A stretch of DNA of 21,808 bases from an uncultured Collinsella sp. (GTDB lineage: Bacteria > Actinomycetota > Coriobacteriia > Coriobacteriales > Coriobacteriaceae). Under the pieces are notes generated by a model, which did not search any database, was not told the origin of the DNA, and was given only the letters and a program-made list of their open reading frames with translations. Where the stretch lies: NCBI GenBank assembly GCA_900544425.1, contig UQUX01000020.1:1-21808 (forward strand). Reading direction: 5' to 3'. The translations under genes were made by a program, and so were the position numbers. How positions within the stretch are numbered: position 1 is the stretch's first letter; the number at the start of each line of letters is the position of its first letter. Below are positions 13,986-20,022 of the stretch, piece after piece.

Positions 13986-15290
13986 CTAGATCTCGGCCTC
14001 CGCATGGCCTCGCTGCGCCTCGGGCAGCTCCCCGTAGAGCGGATGGTCTTCGAGCCTAAAGCGCTCGACCTGTTCGGGAGTGCGACCGCGTACAAAGAGC
14101 CACGAGCGATCGATCGGCGTCGCCATGAGCGTGCTGGGCAGCGCGTCGGCGCGGTCGGAAAACACCCGGGCACTCTCGGGATCCTGGAACGCCAGCACCA
14201 GATGCGTGTCGCAGTTGCCCATGATGGAGCGTGCGCGTGCCTCGCCATAGAGCGCATCGAGCTGGTTGGTCGACTGCAGCAGCAGCGTCGCCCAGATGTT
14301 GCGGCTTCGGATAATCGAGAGCACGTTGTCGATCTGGGGGATCTGCAGATTTGCGAAGTCATCGAGCATAAAGCGCACGGGCACGGGCAGGCTGCCGTCG
14401 GGCTGCCTATCGGCCTCGCGAATGAGGCCCATAAACGCCTGCGTAATAAAGAGGCCGGTCAGCGGATCGAGATTGCGGTCGATATCGCTCACGGTTACAA
14501 ACAGGGCGCAGGGGGTGTGTCCCATGGAAGCGAAGTCCACCTGATGGCACTCACGATAGAGCTGTGCCGCACCGTCGAATCCCAGACACATGACCTTTTC
14601 GGCAAGGATGCCGACGATGCTCGCGTGCATGCGCTCGGCATTTTGCGTAATGGCGTAGCGCCGCCATAGCGAGAGGGCATAGCTTTGGGGGTCGGTCGTG
14701 ATCAGGTCGTCAAACAATCGACCCGTGGCACCGTCCTGCAGGTGCTCGATCAGCTTGATGACCGAGCTGATCGTCTGCTCGTCGGCGGGTAGCTGTTCGG
14801 TGACGTAGGCGATAAGACACGACAGCAGGTTTGCCGCCGCATGATCCCAAAAAGGCTGGTTGTTGTCCTCGATGGGGCAGATGGCCTTTGCCACCGAGAG
14901 GATGTCCTGCTGGTTGGGCCTGCCGTCCGCCTTGCGGCGAATGTGCCTCAGGGGGTTGTAGCCGCAGCGCTCGATGCCGGGCGCAAGGGCCGGGACGGTG
15001 TTGAGGTCGGCGAAGTTGAGACATTGCACGCGGTAACCGTGGGCTGCCAGCACGGGTCCCACTTCGCGACAGAGCGTGCCTTTGGTGTCGAGCACGATGT
15101 AGCTTGCGTTCATTTGCAGCAGGTTGGGCTTGAGGACGTTTCGGGTCTTGCCGGCTCCCGAGGGGCCGATCACAAGTGCGTTGTTGTTGAGTCCCGTTTG
15201 GCGGGTGTCGCAGGAAAGCGTTCGATCCTTGGCGAGGATGGTGGACGATGCGGACTCAGATGCGGCGAGGCGGCTGGCGAGGTTAGACAT
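13986..15290 (-). CDS. TraG/VirD4-like ATPase lacking membrane helices
   Basis: 434 residues. Family members are coupling proteins that bring DNA or protein to type IV secretion channels using ATP. Seen here: Walker A GPSGAGKT (42-49) in NNNALVIGPSGAGKTRNVLKPNLL, YIVLDTKGTL (the usual DPKG region), GYNPLRHIR, Walker B-like FMLDDFANL near 308, and the TraM-binding-like LLLQSTNQLDALYG with a closing LVLAFQDPESARVFSDRA. Typical VirD4/TraG proteins begin with two membrane helices and exceed 550 residues; here nothing hydrophobic precedes the Walker A. ATG 15290 follows GGAGG by 6 nt and overlaps the ClpP-like stop by 8 nt (ATGTCTAA). It is the last of a three-gene operon. No relaxase or mating-pair gene is near. 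It may be a remnant of a conjugative element or part of another ATP-driven system. Confidence 0.85.
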   Translation of the reverse strand: MSNLASRLAASESASSTILAKDRTLSCDTRQTGLNNNALVIGPSGAGKTRNVLKPNLLQMNASYIVLDTKGTLCREVGPVLAAHGYRVQCLNFADLNTVPALAPGIERCGYNPLRHIRRKADGRPNQQDILSVAKAICPIEDNNQPFWDHAAANLLSCLIAYVTEQLPADEQTISSVIKLIEHLQDGATGRLFDDLITTDPQSYALSLWRRYAITQNAERMHASIVGILAEKVMCLGFDGAAQLYRECHQVDFASMGHTPCALFVTVSDIDRNLDPLTGLFITQAFMGLIREADRQPDGSLPVPVRFMLDDFANLQIPQIDNVLSIIRSRNIWATLLLQSTNQLDALYGEARARSIMGNCDTHLVLAFQDPESARVFSDRADALPSTLMATPIDRSWLFVRGRTPEQVERFRLEDHPLYGELPEAQRGHAEAEI

Positions 15291-15900
15291 GGGCGACCTC
15301 CTTGGTGGTCGAGAGAATTTCGTGGGCAAAGCCGAGCTCGACGGCGCGCTCGGCCGAAAGGTAGGTGTCTTTTGCAGTGAGGGACTGGATGCGCTTGGGC
15401 GTGAGGCCGCTGCGGTCCGAGAGGATTTGCGTGAGGGTCTTGCGGGTCTGCATGAGACGCCGGCTGGTTTCCTGCAGCGCAAGTGCCGAGCCGCCTGCCC
15501 CCTGGGGGATCAGCGGGTCGTGAATCATGAGCTCTGCATGGGGCGCCATACGGCGATCGTCGCCGCCCATAAAGATCACGGCGCCCATGGACGCGGCGAA
15601 TTCCAGGCAGACGGTGCGGATGGGGCACGATGCGAGGCGCATGGCGTCATAGATCGCAAGACCCGATCGCACGCTTCCGCCGGCGCTGGCGACAAATATG
15701 GTGATGGGGCGGCTGGGGTCGGTGGCATCGAGCAGGCGAATCTGCTGGCATAGGTCATGGGCCATCGGGGTTTCGATGTTTCCCATGACGGAGAGCTCGC
15801 GACGGGCGAGCATCTCATCGTAAATGCTGGTGAGCGTGATACCTCGGGCGGATTCACGCATGGTGAGGGGGCTGATGATGGGGGAATGATTGGTGTCCAT
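15283..15900 (-). CDS. ClpP-like serine protease encoded with a VirD4-like ATPase
   Basis: 205 residues, near the usual length of ClpP. The catalytic triad is intact: Ser104 in FAASMGAVIF (ClpP has QAASMGA), His127 in ELMIHDP (ClpP has MIHQP) and Asp178 in KDTYLSAERAVELGF. The oxyanion strand FVASAGGSVRSGLAIYDAM is also typical. Differences from housekeeping ClpP are a divergent N-terminus (the region that meets ClpX or ClpA) and QGAGGSALA in the handle. ATG 15900 has AAAGGAG 5 nt upstream. It overlaps the VirD4-like gene by 8 nt and follows the unknown gene by 63 nt. Phage prohead proteases of this fold exist, but no capsid or terminase gene is nearby. A partner ATPase for unfolding is not among the Clp type; the coupled VirD4-like protein is the only ATPase in the operon. 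Confidence 0.9.
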   Translation of the reverse strand: MDTNHSPIISPLTMRESARGITLTSIYDEMLARRELSVMGNIETPMAHDLCQQIRLLDATDPSRPITIFVASAGGSVRSGLAIYDAMRLASCPIRTVCLEFAASMGAVIFMGGDDRRMAPHAELMIHDPLIPQGAGGSALALQETSRRLMQTRKTLTQILSDRSGLTPKRIQSLTAKDTYLSAERAVELGFAHEILSTTKEVAHV

Positions 15901-15963
15901 GAGGACTCCTTTCTGTTGGTTGTGTCGTGGAATAGGATTGTTGCCCGCGGGGGGGCTGGCGGG

Positions 15964-16854
15964 CTACAGGGCTCGTCCGAGCCTGAGATCGAGCTCGGTT
16001 GTGGGGCAGGCTGCCTGTTCGTGCGGCTCGCAAGCACCAAAGGCTCCAAAGCGATGGAGCGTTGCGGCGGGCGTGGTGTAGGCGAGCCGCAGCTGATGCT
16101 CGACAGGGGCACATCCGTCATTTTTGTAATGAGCCGCGTAGTACTGCGCGATGCTGGCGTTCATCTCGCTGCCATTGCGATGGCGCTCAAACTGGCGTCT
16201 GCAGGTCTCGATGATCTTTGCTACCGACTTGGGTGCCGTCGCGGGAACAAGGGCGAGATAGCCCTCAAATAGCTCGTTGATGCTCAGGAGGCACAGCAGG
16301 TCGATCAGCGTCCTTATGGCTGCTCCCTCGGCGGAAAAGTGCGCGGTCATGCGGTTATATCGGTTGCGGTCGACGATGGCCGCATGGGGTCTTGGGGTTT
16401 TCTGCCCCGTGGTCCCGGGCTTTTGCAGCGCCTGTGTATTGAGCTCGACGTTGCAGCGCTTGAGGCCGTCCAGCGGAAGGAACAGTGCGGTGCGCAGGGT
16501 GTTCCGCTTGCTTTCGAGTTCATGACGCTCGTCGGGTTCCCATTCGAGCTTGAGTTTCGTGTCGAGCGCCGTAAGCATATGGGCTAGGCAGCCTACGGTA
16601 AGAACGTGCGAATCGTTGTCGCGTTTTGGGGCATAGGGGTCTGTCAGCTTGCGAATGTCGGGGTCGCCCATGATCTTTGTGCAGCGCTTCAGCAGTTGAG
16701 GATGGTCGGCCAAGATCGTCGCGAGCGGTAGCGACGCGTAGTTCTTGATGGTCGCGGCGGCAAAGGCGGCATCATATTCGTTTGCATATGCTCGCTCAAT
16801 TCGGGCATCCAGAATGCTTTTCTTATCGCTGTCTTCAGCGTGGTGGTTTGTCAT
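15964..16854 (-). CDS. Unknown protein, first gene of the ClpP/VirD4-like operon
   Basis: 296 residues from ATG 16854, which has GGAG 5 nt upstream. I do not recognise a family. The protein looks mainly helical and soluble, rich in charged residues (DARIERAYANEYDAAFAAATIKNY, TKLKLEWEPDERHELESKRNTLRTAL). It has one moderately hydrophobic helix (AAIRTLIDLLCLLSINELFEGYL, about 205-227) and a C-terminal part with scattered cysteines (GACEPHEQAAC). No signal peptide, Walker motif or helix-turn-helix is evident. The frame is open further upstream to 17010, but that part encodes a His-rich low-complexity string over the leader repeats and lacks a binding site, so it is excluded. Position first in the operon suggests it is expressed at least as strongly as the protease and ATPase and could be their adaptor or substrate; this is a guess. 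Confidence 0.72.
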   Translation of the reverse strand: MTNHHAEDSDKKSILDARIERAYANEYDAAFAAATIKNYASLPLATILADHPQLLKRCTKIMGDPDIRKLTDPYAPKRDNDSHVLTVGCLAHMLTALDTKLKLEWEPDERHELESKRNTLRTALFLPLDGLKRCNVELNTQALQKPGTTGQKTPRPHAAIVDRNRYNRMTAHFSAEGAAIRTLIDLLCLLSINELFEGYLALVPATAPKSVAKIIETCRRQFERHRNGSEMNASIAQYYAAHYKNDGCAPVEHQLRLAYTTPAATLHRFGAFGACEPHEQAACPTTELDLRLGRAL

Positions 16855-16869
16855 AGCTTCTCCAATCGG

Positions 16870-16937
16870 TTGATGTTCGTGCTGTTTGTTGATGTGTTGG
16901 TTGTCGTGAGTGATGTGCTTGCCGTGGGTGATGTGCT
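16870..16937 (-). repeat. Four spaced direct repeats in the operon leader
   Basis: On the plus strand, near-identical decamers TTGATGTTCG (16870), TTGATGTGTT (16889), GTGATGTGCT (16910) and GTGATGTGCT (16928) are spaced 19, 21 and 18 nt, about two helical turns. They lie 16-83 nt upstream of the first gene of the accessory operon. They could bind a regulator cooperatively or be an iteron-like element. Confidence 0.5.
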
Positions 16938-17304
16938 GACGTTGGGGTGCTATGCGGTTTTCAATGAGCCCGTGAGGCAGTTGCTGCAGGGGCGGGATGG
17001 AACGGCCCATGCAAGGCGGAAGGCATCGTGCTCAAAATCGAGACAGCAATGCCCTGGGTGCCTCACATGTGGCAGTTACCTCATTAAGTTGTCATTGCGT
17101 TTGGGGTTGTACTTTGCCGATCTTCCTTCTCTTACACGCTAAAACTCAAACTTCATATGCTCGATCTACTTAAAACCGCAACGGCGGTCTTTTATCAACT
17201 TATATGTCGGAACGCGTCTTTGCAAGTACTTTTTTGCCTTTGTTTCAAATGGGGTGGTTTTGCAACCGTCATACGCGCGCTGTGCGAACGTGCCCCGGCT
17301 CGGA
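16938..17304. other. Intergenic region without a gene, between divergent operons
   Basis: This stretch has no supported coding sequence. It holds a short hairpin ACCGC-AACG-GCGGT at 17175-17188 followed by CTTTT, and a CACATGTG palindrome at 17065-17072. Promoters of the minus-strand accessory operon must lie here or in the repeat block, but no clear -35/-10 pair is seen. It becomes AT-rich at 17080-17270. Confidence 0.6.
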
Positions 17305-17310
17305 TAAGAT
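17305..17310 (+). promoter_or_regulatory. Candidate -10 box for the Cof-type HAD gene
   Basis: TAAGAT 34 nt before the start codon, similar to the TAAGAT in front of the HMA gene. No recognisable -35 precedes it. Confidence 0.3.
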
Positions 17311-17343
17311 AGTGCGCGATAAAAACGATGCAAGGAGGCACAT

Positions 17344-18186
17344 ATGGCAATCAAAGCCATCGCGATGGATATCGACGGTACGCTCACCAACGACCAGAAA
17401 GTGATTAGCTCGCGTACGCGCAAGAAGCTGCTCGCGGCGCAGGAATCGGGCATTAAGCTCATCTTGGCTTCGGGCCGTCCCGCATGGGGGCTGCACGCCT
17501 TGGCGCAGGAGCTCGACCTTCAAAACCATGACGGTCTGCTGGTGGCCTTTAACGGCGCGCATGTGGTCGACGCTCAGACCGACGAGGTGCTGTTCGATCA
17601 GGCTATGCCTGCCGACGAATTGCATCGCCTGATTGATCACCTGCGTAATTTTGACGTGATCCCTATGATTTCGCTCGGTCGTGATTTGCATGTCGAGGAC
17701 TCGTACCGTTGCATGATCACGCTGCCTGACGGCTCGCAGAAGAATATCGTCAAGTATGAGCGCGACGCGTGCGATCTTAAGATTCGCGAGGTGGAGAGCC
17801 TGCATGAGGTCGCTGATGCTTATCCCGTGGACAAGCTACTCACTGCGGGCGACCCGGCATACCTGCAGGCGCATTACGAGGAGATGTATGCGCCCTTTAA
17901 GCAGACGCTTTCGGGCATGTTTACGGCCGACTGGTACTTTGAGTACACGGCGCCCGGTATCGACAAGGCCTGCGCGCTCGAGGGTGCCCTGCCCAAGCTC
18001 GGCATCGATGCCAGCGAGGTCGTATCGTTTGGCGACGGCCAGAACGACAAGTCCATGATCGAGTGGGCCGGCACCGGTGTTGCCATGGGAAACGCCGTCG
18101 ATGAGGTTAAGGCTGTGGCCCAGATGGTGACCACCAATAACAACGGAGATGGTATTGCGGTGGCGCTGGATAAGCTGCTGGGCTAG
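17344..18186 (+). CDS. Cof-type HAD-IIB phosphatase
   Basis: 280 residues, standard for the Cof/YidA group of HAD hydrolases, which dephosphorylate small metabolites such as sugar phosphates in the cytoplasm. Motif I is AMDIDGTLTN with nucleophile Asp9 and acid/base Asp11; motif II is LILASGRPAWGL; motif IV is VVSFGDGQNDKSMIEWAG, the Mg site, followed by AMGNAVDEVKAVAQMVTTNNNGDGIA, a hallmark end for this group. The C2B cap lies between. ATG 17344 follows AAGGAGG. A second HAD gene follows 64 nt later behind a hairpin. The substrate cannot be inferred. Confidence 0.93.
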   Translation: MAIKAIAMDIDGTLTNDQKVISSRTRKKLLAAQESGIKLILASGRPAWGLHALAQELDLQNHDGLLVAFNGAHVVDAQTDEVLFDQAMPADELHRLIDHLRNFDVIPMISLGRDLHVEDSYRCMITLPDGSQKNIVKYERDACDLKIREVESLHEVADAYPVDKLLTAGDPAYLQAHYEEMYAPFKQTLSGMFTADWYFEYTAPGIDKACALEGALPKLGIDASEVVSFGDGQNDKSMIEWAGTGVAMGNAVDEVKAVAQMVTTNNNGDGIAVALDKLLG

Positions 18187-18209
18187 AATCGCCGATTAAT
18201 GCATGATTC

Positions 18210-18235
18210 GGGCGCCTGCTCGCGGGCGTCCTTTT
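18210..18235 (+). terminator. Hairpin with T-run between the two HAD genes
   Basis: GGGCGCCTGC (18210-18219) pairs with GCGGGCGTCC (18222-18231) with two wobble pairs, followed by TTTT. It ends 15 nt before the next start codon, so it may separate or attenuate transcription between the two genes. Confidence 0.6.
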
Positions 18236-18250
18236 GTTAGGGAGGGTGCC

Positions 18251-18910
18251 GTGTCCGCATTTCCGTTCGACGCCGTTATCTTTGACATGGACGGCGTCAT
18301 TGTCGATACCGAGTATTACTACTTGGGCGAGACTGCCGCGTTTGCCAAGGAGCTGGGGCTTAATCTGACTCAAGAGGAGTTGAATGGGCAGGTCGGTACC
18401 TCCCATCAGTTCTTCCTGCATATGCTGGTCGATTGGTTTGAGCGCGCCGGTAAGGGGCATTTCACTGGCGAGGAAGCGTTGGCCCGTTGGGACGAGTGGG
18501 CGCATAAACGTCCGCACGACTATCAGGCTTTGATTAACCCAGGCGCCGTGGATACGATTCGAGAGCTGCCGCGCCGTGGCGTTCGTGTGGCGCTTGCCAG
18601 CTCGTCTCCCATGGTTAGCATCGAGGAAGTGCTCAACGCATGCGGGCTGTCGGATGCCTTTGAGTATGTGGTGAGCGGCGAGCAGTTTAAGGAGAGCAAG
18701 CCCGAGCCCGACATCTACCTGCATGCGCTGGATCTGCTGGGGCTGCCCGCGAATCGCTGCTGCTGCGTTGAGGACTCGGTGCCTGGCATCACTGCCGGCA
18801 AGCGAGCCGGTCTGACAGTCATTGCCAAGCGCGAGGAGCGCTTTGGCTTTAGCCAGGATGCCGCGGACAAGATTATCGACCAGTTGCCGGAGCTGCTCAC
18901 GCTTTCTTAG
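18251..18910 (+). CDS. HAD-superfamily hydrolase, beta-phosphoglucomutase-like
   Basis: 219 residues. Motif I is VIFDMDGVIVDTE (Asp12, Asp14), motif II ALASSSPMVSIEEVL, motif III lysine in KESKPEPDIYLHAL and motif IV CCVEDSVPGITAGKRAGL, which together match the HAD-IA group that includes beta-phosphoglucomutase, phosphoglycolate phosphatase and sugar phosphatases. A helical C1 cap (about 20-85) covers the active site. GTG 18251 with GGAGGG 4 nt upstream is preferred over an upstream in-frame ATG at 18203, which would run through the hairpin. Mutase and phosphatase members cannot be told apart here. Substrate unknown. Confidence 0.88.
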   Translation: MSAFPFDAVIFDMDGVIVDTEYYYLGETAAFAKELGLNLTQEELNGQVGTSHQFFLHMLVDWFERAGKGHFTGEEALARWDEWAHKRPHDYQALINPGAVDTIRELPRRGVRVALASSSPMVSIEEVLNACGLSDAFEYVVSGEQFKESKPEPDIYLHALDLLGLPANRCCCVEDSVPGITAGKRAGLTVIAKREERFGFSQDAADKIIDQLPELLTLS

Positions 18911-18996
18911 GAGCGCGGTAGTTGCGCGTTTTTCGGGTCTGATGAGTAAATACCCGACATTTTGGTGCGACACCTAGCATACTTTAAGCTAATGCG

Positions 18997-19038
18997 GGCT
19001 TAAGGACTTGTTGAATGCCCTTAAGCCTGTTTTAGAAT
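18997..19038 (+). promoter_or_regulatory. Promoter and inverted repeat of the GntR gene
   Basis: TTGAAT (19011-19016), a 16-nt spacer and TAGAAT (19033-19038) make a good promoter ending 22 nt before the start codon. Inverted arms GGCTTAAGG (18997-19005) and CCTTAAGCC (19019-19027) flank the -35, as an autorepression operator would. Because TGTTTT follows the second arm, the same hairpin could also terminate transcripts of the HAD gene 87 nt upstream. The remainder of 18911-18996 shows only a weak GCGC hairpin with TTTTT. Confidence 0.5.
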
Positions 19039-19060
19039 TAATTGTGCTGGGAGAGGGTAT

Positions 19061-19804
19061 ATGCCACCGACTGAAGGGCCAACTGACGGTAAAGCAGCGA
19101 TACCGCTGTACCAACAGGTCATTGATATCATTAAAAACGAAATCAACTCCGGCGCCTACAAGGCAGGCGCGCGGATACCCAACGAATTCGAATTGGCTGA
19201 GAGCTATAAAGTTGGCCGCGTTACCGTGCGACGCGCTATTGAGGAGCTCGTCCAGCAGGGCTATCTAACGAAGCGACAGGGGAAAGGCACGTTTGTCAAT
19301 GCCCCCAAGCTCAAGCGCAAGATTCGCCAGAAGGATGACGTCCAGAGTTTTTCGGACGCATGCCGCGTTAACGGAATGGAACCGGGGGCGTGTGTCATTT
19401 CGAGAAAGATACTGCCGGCGGATTCCACCGAAGCGCAGTTCTTTGGTGTTCCCGTTGGAACTGACTTGATTTGCGTTGAGCGCGTGCGCACTGCCGATGG
19501 CGTCCCTGTCATGCTCGAGAACAACATATATGTTTACGAGGACAACGCCTATCTATCAACGGCACCTCTATCTAACCAATCCATTTTTGAGTTCGTGCGC
19601 AACCGGACGGGCCGCACGCCCGCGTTTACCGACCCGTGCACGCTCGAGATCGCGTGCGCGTCGCCCGAGGTCGCTCGACTGTTGGCAGTTCCCGTTGGCG
19701 AACCCTTGTTTTATATGGAAGCCTTCTTTTTCGATGAGCAGCGGCGGCCGTTTATCATCGGTCGTCAGTGGATCGTTGGGTCTCGCTACGTTTTTGACAT
19801 CTAG
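19061..19804 (+). CDS. GntR-family transcriptional regulator with UTRA domain (HutC type)
   Basis: 247 residues. The N-terminal winged helix-turn-helix (about 14-82) begins IPLYQQVIDIIKNEINSGAY, with recognition region ESYKVGRVTVRRAIEELVQQGYLTKRQGKGTFV. A UTRA ligand domain follows (about 95-245: GVPVGTDLICVERVRTADGVPVMLENNIYV, then PLFYMEAFFFDEQRRPFIIGRQWIVGSRY). Regulators of this class are usually repressors released by a small metabolite of the pathway they control. ATG 19061 follows GGGAGAGGG. It precedes a carrier and an amidohydrolase in the same direction, separated by a large hairpin and a palindrome (19958-19980) that is a likely binding site. The effector may be the compound the carrier imports, an inference. 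Confidence 0.93.
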   Translation: MPPTEGPTDGKAAIPLYQQVIDIIKNEINSGAYKAGARIPNEFELAESYKVGRVTVRRAIEELVQQGYLTKRQGKGTFVNAPKLKRKIRQKDDVQSFSDACRVNGMEPGACVISRKILPADSTEAQFFGVPVGTDLICVERVRTADGVPVMLENNIYVYEDNAYLSTAPLSNQSIFEFVRNRTGRTPAFTDPCTLEIACASPEVARLLAVPVGEPLFYMEAFFFDEQRRPFIIGRQWIVGSRYVFDI

Positions 19805-19814
19805 GACATTGCGA

Positions 19815-19854
19815 ATGGAAACGCCCGGTGGATCATCTCACCGGGCGTTTCCAT
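19815..19854 (+). terminator. Long perfect hairpin after the GntR gene
   Basis: 16-bp perfect arms ATGGAAACGCCCGGTG (19815-19830) and its complement (19839-19854) with an 8-nt loop, 10 nt after the stop codon. It lacks a downstream T-run, though TTT lies within the second arm. It probably ends or stabilises the regulator transcript; dyad symmetry makes it bidirectional. Confidence 0.65.
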
Positions 19855-19914
19855 ACCGTTCACGGCGCAAACGCGACCGTTCAACCGCGTTGCGGCAATC
19901 AGTTTGAAATTATC

Positions 19915-19943
19915 TTGATGAAGGAAAAAGCTGCTGGTAATCT
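19915..19943 (+). promoter_or_regulatory. Candidate promoter for the carrier-amidohydrolase operon
   Basis: TTGATG (19915-19920), 17 nt, TAATCT (19938-19943) with an upstream TGG (extended -10). The -10 match is modest. A start near 19950 would place the palindrome 19958-19980 about 8-30 nt downstream. The rest of the 218-nt gap is leader without a gene. Confidence 0.4.
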
Positions 19944-19957
19944 ATGGGACGTCATAG

Positions 19958-19980
19958 AACGTTTGCATTGTGCAAACGTT
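19958..19980 (+). promoter_or_regulatory. 23-bp near-perfect palindromic operator
   Basis: AACGTTTGCA (19958-19967) and TGCAAACGTT (19971-19980) are perfect 10-bp arms around TTG. It lies 42 nt before the carrier start codon and just after the candidate promoter, so a bound repressor would block transcription. The GntR/UTRA protein next door is the obvious candidate; a LacI-type or other regulator is not excluded. Confidence 0.65.
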
Positions 19981-20022
19981 GAAGCGAGATGCGATGCAGT
20001 CTCGAGTTCTTTGGAGGTATCT

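Noticed and set aside
13986..16854. Prophage head module (ClpP-like prohead protease plus terminase)
   Set aside because: The ATPase shows TraG/VirD4 rather than terminase motifs, and no portal, capsid or tail gene is nearby.
16870..16937. CRISPR array
   Set aside because: Repeats are only about 10 nt with spacing of 18-21 nt, and no cas genes are present.
16855..17010. N-terminal extension of the unknown protein with a His-rich string
   Set aside because: No ribosome binding site at 17010, and the His-rich part is simply the leader repeats translated; ATG 16854 has GGAG at good spacing.
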